Shown: positions 16,584-23,383 of the stretch, in pieces
How positions within the stretch are numbered: position 1 is the stretch's first letter
Layout: each line of letters starts with the position of its first letter
NCBI GenBank assembly: GCA_964485635.1
Contig: CAZAJS010000013.1
Location: forward strand, 1 to 23,383
Length of the DNA stretch: 23,383 nt
Reading direction: 5' to 3'
Source of the DNA: CAZAJS01 sp964485635
Lineage (GTDB): Bacteria > Pseudomonadota > Gammaproteobacteria > Francisellales > Francisellaceae
Notes under the pieces: model-generated
The model's input: only the letters and a program-made list of their open reading frames with translations
Told to the model about the DNA's origin: nothing
Database searches by the model: none
Made by a program: the position numbers and the translations under genes

Positions 16584-19028
16584 ATGAAACAGCACGTACA
16601 AGCATTGGTTGTCGGTGGCGGGATTGTTGGCGTTAGTACGCTTTATCACCTGACACAAGCTGGTTGGAAAGACGTTGCTTTGATTGAAAAAGATGAGCTA
16701 ACACAAGGGTCAACTTGGCATGCTGCTGGGTTATTACCGCTATATCAAATGAGTTACAGTGTCGGTCAGCTACATAAATATAGTGTTGATTTTTATCAGC
16801 GCTTAGCCGAACAAACGGGTCAAGAAGTCAGTTTCCATAAAACAGGAAATTTGCGCTTTGCCACCACGCAAGGGCATATGGATGAGTTCTATCGTTATAG
16901 TAATACAGCGAATACCTTAGGGGTGCCTTTTGAAATAATTGGCCCAGATGAAATGCAATCATTATGGCCTTATGCCAAAACAGATGATGTGATTGGCGCA
17001 ATTTATCATCCTGAAGATGGCCATATTGCCCCAGCCGATGTTACACAAGCATTAGCTAAAGGAGCGCGTGCTGGCGGTGCAACAATTTATACCCAAACAT
17101 ATGCTGAGACATTCAAGCAACAGGCAAATGGTCACTGGGAAGTCACAACGAATCAAGGTACATTTATTTGTGAACATTTAATTTTAGCCACCGGTTGTTA
17201 TGCGAATGAAGTGGCTAAAAAAATTGGATTTGAGATTCCAGTTTATTCAGTCGAGCACCAATATATTGTGACTGATGAAGTGGATGAATTAGTCCAACGC
17301 AAACAGCAAGGTAAACCAGAATTACCCGTGTTACGAGATGCCGATGCTTCTTATTACATGCGTGAAGAGCGACAAGGGCTTATTTTAGGTCCTTATGAGA
17401 AAAACGCGCCGATTTGGGCAGCTAATGGCGTTCCAGAAGGATTTGTTCAACAGTTGCTTGAGCCAGATTATGATCGATTAGAATCTTATATCGAAGCGGC
17501 CATTGACCGTGTTCCGATTTTTGGTCAAGCAGGCATTAAAGATTGTGTCAATGGGCCGATTGCCTATACACCCGATGGAGCACCACTTGTTGGCCCAGCA
17601 CGAGGATATCATAACCTATGGTTAAATGAAGGTCATAGTTTTGGAATTACTGCCGCCGGTGGAGCTGGTAAGTTTTTAGTTGATTGGCTCGTCAATGGTG
17701 AACCAAGTATTGACATGTCTGGGGTTGATCCGGCCCGATTTGGTAATTATGCCAATAAGCATTATGCCATGGTAAAAAATACAGAAGCTTATGAGCATGT
17801 ATTTGAAACGCATTATCCGTTTGAAGAAAGACCAGCCGGTCGACCTTTAAAAATGGCGCCGTGTTATGACCGATTAAAAGCGCATCGGGCGGTTTTTGGG
17901 CAACAACAAGGCTGGGAACGGGCAAATTGGTTTGCGCTGGATGATCAAACGCCTGAAGATGTTTATAGCTTTAAGCGGACGAACTTTTTTGAGCCTGTTA
18001 AACAAGAATGTTTAGCGGTACGGCAACAAGTCGGTCTGATGGATTTAACACCTTTTTCAAAGTTCAAGGTCACTGGTCCAGGGGCGCGTGATTATTTAAA
18101 TTATTTGGTTGCCAACCGACTGCCACAAAAGAATCATCGAATTACACTCGCCCATGCCTTAACACCATCTGGGAAAGTCGATAGTGAATTTACGATTACA
18201 GAATATCAGCCGAATCATTTTTATTTGATCAGTGGATCTGGGGCAGGGCCGCATGATGAAGATTTATTATTCCGTCATTATCAATCTGATCAATTTGACC
18301 ACGTATCAATTGAAAATGTGTCAGATCATTATGGCGTCTTTATGCTTGCCGGTCCTGAAGCACGTCATGTTTTAAGTCAATTGACCGAGGCGGATTTATC
18401 GAATCAAGCCTTCCCGTGGTTACGAGCTCAGTGGATTTTAGTCCATGGGGTGCCTGTTTATGCTATGCGTGTGAATTTTGTCGGAGAACTTGGTTGGGAG
18501 CTGCATCATCCATTGGTCTATCAAAACCGGCTGTTTGATGCTTTGATGAACGTCGGGCAAGCTCATGGCTTACGTTTATTTGGTACACGGGCCTTAGAGT
18601 CATTACGGCTTGAAAAGTCTTATCGTTTCTGGGGCAGTGACTTAACCAATGAATATACTCTTTTAGAAGCCGGATTTGGACGATTTGTTGATTGGAATAA
18701 AGATTTTATTGGCAAACAAGCCCTTGTTGACCAACATTCTGAAGGTCTAGAGCAACAAATTGTCACATTAAAAATCCATACAGATGATCGAGATCCATTT
18801 GGTAGTGAACCTATTTATTGGCCGGAGGGTGATACTGTGATTGGCCGGACAACATCAGGGGCTTATGGACATTACTTAGATGTATCCATGGCATTAGGTT
18901 ATTTGCCAATCGATGCAACAACGCCTGGTACGAAGCTTGAAGTTACTTTATTAGACAAACGTTACTCGGCTGAAGTAGTTGCTGAGTCCCCGTATGATCC
19001 AGATAATCGGAGGTTAAAAGACAAATGA
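16584..19028 (+). CDS. FAD-dependent dimethylglycine/sarcosine dehydrogenase-type enzyme with GcvT domain
   Basis: An 814-residue flavoprotein of the DMGDH/SARDH family. The FAD-binding domain begins at LVVGGGIVGVSTLYHL (GGGIVG 11-16). GSTWHAAG with H46 matches the histidine to which FAD is covalently attached in mammalian DMGDH. The oxidoreductase part runs to about 380. A GcvT-like, tetrahydrofolate-binding part fills about 425-800, with MDLTPFSKFKVTGPGARDYL, FVGELGWELHHP, GTRALESLRLEKSYR and DFIGKQALV. A strong AGGAGG site lies 5 bases upstream. The stop overlaps the etfB start (ATGA), so electrons very probably pass to that ETF. Dimethylglycine is the favoured substrate because soxBDAG nearby already handles sarcosine, but sarcosine cannot be excluded. 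Confidence 0.88.
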   Translation: MKQHVQALVVGGGIVGVSTLYHLTQAGWKDVALIEKDELTQGSTWHAAGLLPLYQMSYSVGQLHKYSVDFYQRLAEQTGQEVSFHKTGNLRFATTQGHMDEFYRYSNTANTLGVPFEIIGPDEMQSLWPYAKTDDVIGAIYHPEDGHIAPADVTQALAKGARAGGATIYTQTYAETFKQQANGHWEVTTNQGTFICEHLILATGCYANEVAKKIGFEIPVYSVEHQYIVTDEVDELVQRKQQGKPELPVLRDADASYYMREERQGLILGPYEKNAPIWAANGVPEGFVQQLLEPDYDRLESYIEAAIDRVPIFGQAGIKDCVNGPIAYTPDGAPLVGPARGYHNLWLNEGHSFGITAAGGAGKFLVDWLVNGEPSIDMSGVDPARFGNYANKHYAMVKNTEAYEHVFETHYPFEERPAGRPLKMAPCYDRLKAHRAVFGQQQGWERANWFALDDQTPEDVYSFKRTNFFEPVKQECLAVRQQVGLMDLTPFSKFKVTGPGARDYLNYLVANRLPQKNHRITLAHALTPSGKVDSEFTITEYQPNHFYLISGSGAGPHDEDLLFRHYQSDQFDHVSIENVSDHYGVFMLAGPEARHVLSQLTEADLSNQAFPWLRAQWILVHGVPVYAMRVNFVGELGWELHHPLVYQNRLFDALMNVGQAHGLRLFGTRALESLRLEKSYRFWGSDLTNEYTLLEAGFGRFVDWNKDFIGKQALVDQHSEGLEQQIVTLKIHTDDRDPFGSEPIYWPEGDTVIGRTTSGAYGHYLDVSMALGYLPIDATTPGTKLEVTLLDKRYSAEVVAESPYDPDNRRLKDK

Positions 19029-19771
19029 AAGTATTAGTTGCAGTTAAACAGGTTATTGCTTCATCGGTTAAAGTCAATGTTAAATCAGACCAAACCGGTG
19101 TTGTGACAGATAATGTCAAAATGGCAATGAATGATTTTGATGAGGTGGCTGTTGAACAAGCTGTTCAATTAAAAGAGGCCGGTGACGTCGATGAAATTGT
19201 TTTAGTCGCCATTGGTCCTGACAAAGCACAAGATACCTTGCGTCATGGTTTAGCGATGGGCGCTGATCGTGCGCAATTGATTCAGACTGATGCCATTACC
19301 GAACCATTAGCGGTTGCTAAAGCATTGCAAAAAGTGGTTGAACAAGAGCAACCTGGGCTGGTTTTTTTAGGCAAACAGGCGATTGATAATGATGCCGGAC
19401 AAGTCTTAGGGATGTTAGCAGGATTGTTAGACTGGCCACAAGTCGGTCCGATTTCTGAATTCACTTTGGATGATCAACACGTGAAAGTCGTGCGTGAAAT
19501 TGATCAAGGCTTGCAACATTTAACCGTCAAATTACCGGCGGTATTTAGTGTCGATTTACGGTTACAAACACCACGTTATGCCAATATGCCAGCGATCATG
19601 AAGGCTAAGAAAAAACCATTAGAGCTTGTCGATGCACAAAGCTTGGGCGTTGATTTTACCCCGCAATTACAAACTGTCAAAGTCACAGAGCCAGCCCAAC
19701 GTGGCAAAGGTGAAATGGTTGATTCGGCCGAAGCGCTAGTGGAAAAATTAAAACAACAGGGGGTGATTTAA
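19025..19771 (+). CDS. etfB: Electron transfer flavoprotein beta subunit
   Basis: Forms the ETF heterodimer with EtfA and binds AMP; it receives electrons from a dehydrogenase and passes them to ETF-ubiquinone oxidoreductase. The 248 residues are typical. Marks are MKVLVAVKQV at the start, MNDFDEVAVEQAVQLKE, HGLAMGADRAQLI, FLGKQAIDNDAGQVLGMLA, and the signature VDLRLQTPRYANMPAIMKAK, which contains part of the recognition loop region. The start overlaps the stop of the upstream flavoprotein gene as ATGA. No ETF-QO gene is in the window, so one should exist elsewhere. This linked copy may be dedicated to methylglycine oxidation rather than fatty-acid oxidation. Confidence 0.95.
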   Translation: MKVLVAVKQVIASSVKVNVKSDQTGVVTDNVKMAMNDFDEVAVEQAVQLKEAGDVDEIVLVAIGPDKAQDTLRHGLAMGADRAQLIQTDAITEPLAVAKALQKVVEQEQPGLVFLGKQAIDNDAGQVLGMLAGLLDWPQVGPISEFTLDDQHVKVVREIDQGLQHLTVKLPAVFSVDLRLQTPRYANMPAIMKAKKKPLELVDAQSLGVDFTPQLQTVKVTEPAQRGKGEMVDSAEALVEKLKQQGVI

Positions 19772-19772
19772 T

Positions 19773-20720
19773 ATGCGAGTCCTTGTTTTATTAGAATCAG
19801 ATGGTCAAGCCCTGACGAGTGCTAGTTGCAGTGCCATTACGGCTGCAAATCAACTAACCGACCAAGTTGATGGGTTATTTGCCAGTCATCAAGTGGATCA
19901 TGTGTCCGAAACCTTAGCGAAGCTGGCAGGCGTACAAACAGTGTACACCAAAATTGATCCAGCATTAGAGCATGGTTTGGCTGAACCAATCGCATTCGGA
20001 TTGTTTGAATGGATTAAAGATGACTATGATGCTATTGTGGCTCCACACAGTAGTTATGGGCGTAATATCATGCCACGTTTGGCCGCTTATTGTGACTGTC
20101 CTGCTGTCTCAGATGTCAGCCAAATGATTGATCACCAGACATTTGTTACACCGATTTATGCCGGAAATGCTTATCATACCGTGACGAATACAGCGGATAA
20201 AAAGTTACTCACAATCCGAGCCACTCACTTTGATCCAGTCGCCACGAATCAAAGCAATACGCCTGTCGTTGAGGCGAATGATTTGACAGTTCAATCAGAC
20301 AAACGAATCACTTGTGACCGTGTTGATGTGTCTAAAAGTGATTTGCCTGAATTAGCCACGGCAGATATTGTGATCTCCGGTGGTAGAGGCGTTGGTTCAA
20401 AAGCGATGTTTGAACAATTAGCCAGTATTGCTAAAAAACTTAATGCAGCGGTCGGGGCTTCTCGAGCCGCTGTTGATGCCGGTTATGTTACCAATGATTA
20501 TCAGGTTGGCCAGACAGGCAAAATTGTCTCGCCTAAATTATATATTGCCATTGGTTTATCCGGTGCCATTCAACATTTAGCCGGCATGAAGGACAGTCAA
20601 TATATTGTTGCAATTAATCAAGATCCAGACGCCCCGATTTTTAAAGTTTGTGATTATGGATTAGTTGCCGATTTATTTGATGCCTTACCCGCTTTTGAAA
20701 AGGCTTTAGATGCCGCCTAA
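19773..20720 (+). CDS. etfA: Electron transfer flavoprotein alpha subunit
   Basis: The FAD-binding partner of EtfB; 315 residues, typical. The C-terminal FAD domain holds VISGGRGVGSKAMFEQL, AVGASRAAVDAGYV, VGQTGKIVSPKLYIAIG, and the family signature LYIAIGLSGAIQHLAGMKDS followed by IVAINQDPDAPIFKVCDYGL (about 256-296). One base separates it from etfB. An AGGGGGTGA ribosome-binding region lies in the end of etfB. It closes the flavoprotein-etfB-etfA operon. No clear Rho-independent terminator follows. Confidence 0.96.
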   Translation: MRVLVLLESDGQALTSASCSAITAANQLTDQVDGLFASHQVDHVSETLAKLAGVQTVYTKIDPALEHGLAEPIAFGLFEWIKDDYDAIVAPHSSYGRNIMPRLAAYCDCPAVSDVSQMIDHQTFVTPIYAGNAYHTVTNTADKKLLTIRATHFDPVATNQSNTPVVEANDLTVQSDKRITCDRVDVSKSDLPELATADIVISGGRGVGSKAMFEQLASIAKKLNAAVGASRAAVDAGYVTNDYQVGQTGKIVSPKLYIAIGLSGAIQHLAGMKDSQYIVAINQDPDAPIFKVCDYGLVADLFDALPAFEKALDAA

Positions 20721-21148
20721 ATTGTTTTTCAATAGGGCAACAAAATCTTATTGATACGCTTGCCCGTCTATTATCGAACTTAAGTTTAACAACCCGTTTC
20801 TTATCCGCATCAAAGTGGCAATGTGTGTGCAATCTGACATACGCTTATAACAAAAAGTCGATTAAGCATGAATCAAATTTTGATGGTCAGCACGTTCAGT
20901 CTTCTTGATCAGTCATTGATATTAAATTTCAAAATGCACCATAGCATTGTCACTTTAAAAATCAAAAAGCAAAATATTATTTCATTTACAGCTTAAATTG
21001 TGATTGCATTGACAAATAAGGACTCGTTGCGTGATTTTGCGATCATCGTGAAGGCATGATGCTCATTGGCCGTAAACATCAGATTTTTAAAAGATGCCAG
21101 CGTGAATTGGGCATTGTTGAATCAACATTTGATAGGAGTCAAGTTCGC
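20721..21148. other. Gene-free gap between etfA and thiE
   Basis: I see no convincing gene here. GGGCAA (20735-20740) can pair with TTGCCC (20760-20765), extended by AATA/TATT across a 3-base bulge. The loop is 19 bases and no T-run follows, so it is not a standard terminator. ATCAAA-T-TTTGAT (20872-20884) is a perfect 13-base inverted repeat. TTGACA (21009-21014) is a perfect -35 hexamer, but the best -10 at normal spacing (TGATTT, 21032-21037) is poor. No TPP-riboswitch core (CTGAGA, CCCTTTGAACCTGA-like) was found ahead of thiE. Confidence 0.5.
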
Positions 21149-21784
21149 ATGGAAAGGCAAGGGAATGGGGCTGATTTGATCTTAGTTACCCATAAAGGTG
21201 ATCAGCCGCTTGATGCGTATTTAAAATGGATTGATGTTTGCGTTCAATCAGGCATTAGTGCGGTACAGCTAAGAGAAAAAAACTTGTCTGATCAGGCATT
21301 ATATCAGTTTGGCCAAGCATTAAAAGCCACGCTAGATTTAACCAATACACCTTTGATTATTAATGACAATGTTGATTTATGTCTGAAACTGGATGCTGCT
21401 GGTGTTCATTTAGGGCAATCAGATGGTGATCCGATCCAAGCTAAAGATCGCTTGGGGGCTGACAAGATTATTGGTTTAAGTGTTGATACAATGGACCAAC
21501 TTCAAAAGGCGAATATGCTTGAATTGGATTATATCGGTGTTGGCGCTATTTTTCCGACTCAAAGCAAGCCCGATGTTAAGACTATTTGGGGGCTTGATGG
21601 GCTTAAACAGGCCGTCTTAAATTCATTGCATCGTGTCATTGCCATTGGTGGAATTCATCAAAATAATGCCCTTGCTGTTCTACAGACTGGGGTCAGTGGT
21701 ATTGCGGCGATTCGTGCTTTTCATGATGTTAATGCGTGGTTTTTTATCAATGATTTAATCAAGCACCGAGGAGTCCGGCTGTGA
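21149..21784 (+). CDS. thiE: Thiamine-phosphate synthase
   Basis: Joins HMP pyrophosphate and hydroxyethylthiazole phosphate to give thiamine monophosphate; a cytoplasmic TIM-barrel enzyme. Starting at 21149 gives 211 residues, the normal size, with AGGAG (21134-21138) 10 bases upstream. The frame also extends to an ATG at 21056, but those extra 31 residues have no family match. Motifs are AVQLREKNLSDQAL, LIINDNVDLCLKLDAAGVHL, GQSDGD (substrate and Mg2+ binding), IGVGAIFPTQSKPD (pyrophosphate region) and IAIGGI. The stop TGA overlaps the thiM start. No thiD is visible to supply HMP-PP, so that enzyme must be encoded elsewhere. Confidence 0.93.
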   Translation: MERQGNGADLILVTHKGDQPLDAYLKWIDVCVQSGISAVQLREKNLSDQALYQFGQALKATLDLTNTPLIINDNVDLCLKLDAAGVHLGQSDGDPIQAKDRLGADKIIGLSVDTMDQLQKANMLELDYIGVGAIFPTQSKPDVKTIWGLDGLKQAVLNSLHRVIAIGGIHQNNALAVLQTGVSGIAAIRAFHDVNAWFFINDLIKHRGVRL

Positions 21785-22566
21785 TGATCAATGCTATTGA
21801 ACAAGCTGTTGGTGCGCTACGAAAAGAGCGTCCTTTGATTTTAAATCTGACAAATTTAGTTACAATGGATTTGGTGGCCAATTGTTTGCTAGCTGTCGGG
21901 GCTAAGCCCATCATGAGTCAATGTCCACAAGAGTTAGAAGAGCTGATCATGGCTAGCTCAGCTGTTTATATTAATATCGGGACACTAGATACTGCTTTTA
22001 TAAATTTAAGCCAAAAGGCAGTAGATTTGGCTCAACACCATCATAAACCGATTATTTTTGATCCTGTTGGTGCTGGAGCAACAGCCATTAGACGGCAAAC
22101 TTCTAAAAATATTGCGCCAATGGCAACCATTATCAAAGGTAATGCCAGTGAAATTTTGGCATTGTTTCAATCGTCTTATATCACAAAAGGAGTTGAGGCC
22201 ACCTGTGGTGTTAATGATGCTAAAACGGCTGCCGGCTATTTAACAGCGGCCTATCAAACAACGGTGGTGATTAGTGGCCCGGTTGATTTTATCACGGATT
22301 CAGTACGCTCAGCACATGTGGCTTATGGGACGTCACTAATGCAGTTTGTTACTGGAATGGGGTGTAGTTTAGGCGCCATGATTGCCGCTTTTCACTCTGT
22401 TATAGAGGATCCTTATAAGGCTAGTATTATCGGAACACATTATTTTAACTTTTGTGGCCAACTAAGCGCGATGGACAATCAAAACCCAGGTTCCTTTAAA
22501 AGTCGATTGATTGATCAATTATATCAAGCCGATTTTGAAACCATGAGAGCTTACTATGACCAATGA
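21784..22566 (+). CDS. thiM: Hydroxyethylthiazole kinase
   Basis: Phosphorylates the thiazole alcohol recovered from thiamine breakdown, feeding ThiE. With the ATG at 21784 it has 260 residues, normal for the family. Motifs are LILNLTNLVTMDLVANCLLA, IFDPVGAGAT (93-100, Mg2+/ATP region), TIIKGNASEILAL and VTGMGCSLGAMIAAF. C194 in the last corresponds to the catalytic cysteine of ThiM. A GTG one codon upstream (21781) is an alternative start; AGGAG at 21769-21773 suits either. The start overlaps the thiE stop by one base, and the end overlaps thiL by 11 bases, so translation is coupled throughout. Confidence 0.94.
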   Translation: MINAIEQAVGALRKERPLILNLTNLVTMDLVANCLLAVGAKPIMSQCPQELEELIMASSAVYINIGTLDTAFINLSQKAVDLAQHHHKPIIFDPVGAGATAIRRQTSKNIAPMATIIKGNASEILALFQSSYITKGVEATCGVNDAKTAAGYLTAAYQTTVVISGPVDFITDSVRSAHVAYGTSLMQFVTGMGCSLGAMIAAFHSVIEDPYKASIIGTHYFNFCGQLSAMDNQNPGSFKSRLIDQLYQADFETMRAYYDQ

Positions 22567-23383
22567 GCGTAACATCATTAAACAATTAACAAAGCGTTCA
22601 CATGGTTTTATTGGGGATGATGCGGCTATTTTACCATCAGTAGACCCTGATCAATATGTCATTACTAAAGACTTATTGATTGAAAATCGTCATTTTCGGA
22701 CACGTTATTTTAGTGCTCAAGACCTTGCCCATAAAGCACTCCATGTCAACCTAAGCGATTTAGCAGCCATGGGGGCTAAACCTTTATATATTTTATGTGG
22801 TATTGCGGCTGCTAAGAAGCATGAGACCTATGCACAGAATTTTTTGGATGCTTTATTGGACAGTTGTCAATTAGCCGGCGTTAAGCTGATTGGTGGAGAC
22901 ACAGTTGCTTCTGAACAGTCTTTTTGCATTAGCATCACCGCTATTGGTTCAAACAAAGCTTTTAAATTGAGAAACACTGCTGACAGTGGTGATTGGATTA
23001 CAGTGATCGGTAATTTAGGCTGGGCAGATGTTGGTTTGAAAGCATTAGAACATCATACAAAGGTCCATGATCAATATATTAAAAGCTTTTTACGACCCCA
23101 GGCCAAGATCAAAGAAGGCCAATGGCTCGCCCGTCAAACGGCCGTTACAAGTATGATGGATATTTCAGATGGCCTTTATATCGACTTGCAAAGCTTGTGT
23201 CAAATGTCAAATAAAGGGGCGGTGATCAATTTAGATTGGCTATCGGATTATCGATGTCTTGGGCAGTCTTTATCAACAATGTTAGAAGGCGGGGAGGATT
23301 ATGGATTACTTTGTACTGTTCAAAAAGCGGCTTTTGATGATTTAAAAAAAGCATTTAGCCAACATTTTGGTCAGACCATGAAA
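22556..23383 (+). CDS. thiL: Thiamine-monophosphate kinase, 3' end outside window
   Basis: Makes thiamine pyrophosphate from thiamine monophosphate and ATP. The first 276 residues of a family of about 320 are visible, with no stop. The order of motifs fits ThiL: GFIGDDAAIL (17-26, Mg2+ site), ENRHFRTRYF, LAHKALHVNLSDLAAMGAKP, LIGGDT, MMDISDGLYIDL and GGEDYGLLC near the end of the window. The ATG at 22556 lies inside thiM and gives the correct N-terminus; the ribosome-binding site is weak, consistent with coupled translation. PurM-like relatives share the fold, but the NLSDLAAMGAKP and GGEDY pair with this operon context makes ThiL secure. Confidence 0.94.
   Translation, partial: MTNERNIIKQLTKRSHGFIGDDAAILPSVDPDQYVITKDLLIENRHFRTRYFSAQDLAHKALHVNLSDLAAMGAKPLYILCGIAAAKKHETYAQNFLDALLDSCQLAGVKLIGGDTVASEQSFCISITAIGSNKAFKLRNTADSGDWITVIGNLGWADVGLKALEHHTKVHDQYIKSFLRPQAKIKEGQWLARQTAVTSMMDISDGLYIDLQSLCQMSNKGAVINLDWLSDYRCLGQSLSTMLEGGEDYGLLCTVQKAAFDDLKKAFSQHFGQTMK

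Noticed and set aside
20641..20832. 63-codon minus-strand frame at the etfA end
   Set aside because: It overlaps the conserved EtfA C-terminus in antisense and shows no family features or ribosome-binding site worth noting.
21056..21148. Longer thiE starting at 21056
   Set aside because: The extra 31 residues do not resemble ThiE N-termini, while 21149 has AGGAG at good spacing and gives a family-size protein.

Overview
The window looks like a chromosomal segment of a gammaproteobacterium with a GC content judged by eye to be in the low forties. The fkpB-ispH pair, heterotetrameric sarcosine oxidase, a TsaP-like protein next to DprA, and the general resemblance of RNase R, RNase III and IspH to gammaproteobacterial proteins all point that way. 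The order lepB-rnc-truB-rnr differs from E. coli and recalls, from memory only, Francisella/Thiotrichales-type genomes. I do not commit to a genus. No rRNA, tRNA, insertion sequence, phage gene or CRISPR array was seen.

Layout. Positions 1-101 hold the tail of an unidentified plus-strand gene and a symmetric terminator. Positions 216-5078 are a minus-strand RNA-processing and secretion operon, lepB-rnc-truB-rnr, behind a recognisable promoter. lepB carries an in-frame TGA between its catalytic serine and lysine, and this is the most striking anomaly in the window. Positions 5147-7533 (minus) carry an unusual envelope protein, with a TsaP-like core, no LysM domain and an added OmpA-type domain, followed by dprA. 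Positions 7726-9880 (plus) carry fkpB, ispH and pssA.

Positions 9873-20720 form a catabolic island for N-methylated glycines. soxB-soxD-soxA-soxG (minus) encode heterotetrameric sarcosine oxidase. Divergent from it are an MFS transporter, a DMGDH/SARDH-type flavoprotein and etfB-etfA (plus). The simplest reading is that dimethylglycine is demethylated by the flavoprotein, with electrons going to the ETF encoded beside it. The resulting sarcosine would then be oxidised by SoxBDAG to glycine, H2O2 and 5,10-methylene-tetrahydrofolate. The transporter may import a substrate of this route. The sox/MFS divergent gap has a perfect 13-bp inverted repeat and an orphan strong Shine-Dalgarno sequence.

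Positions 21149-23383 carry thiE-thiM-thiL, a tightly overlapping thiamine salvage and phosphorylation operon that runs off the end of the window. It follows a roughly 430-base gene-free gap in which I see no TPP riboswitch.

The window is mostly ordinary core and catabolic genes. I did not find a convincing new multi-gene system. The points most worth checking are the interrupted lepB, the TsaP/OmpA chimera and the control region between sox and the transporter.
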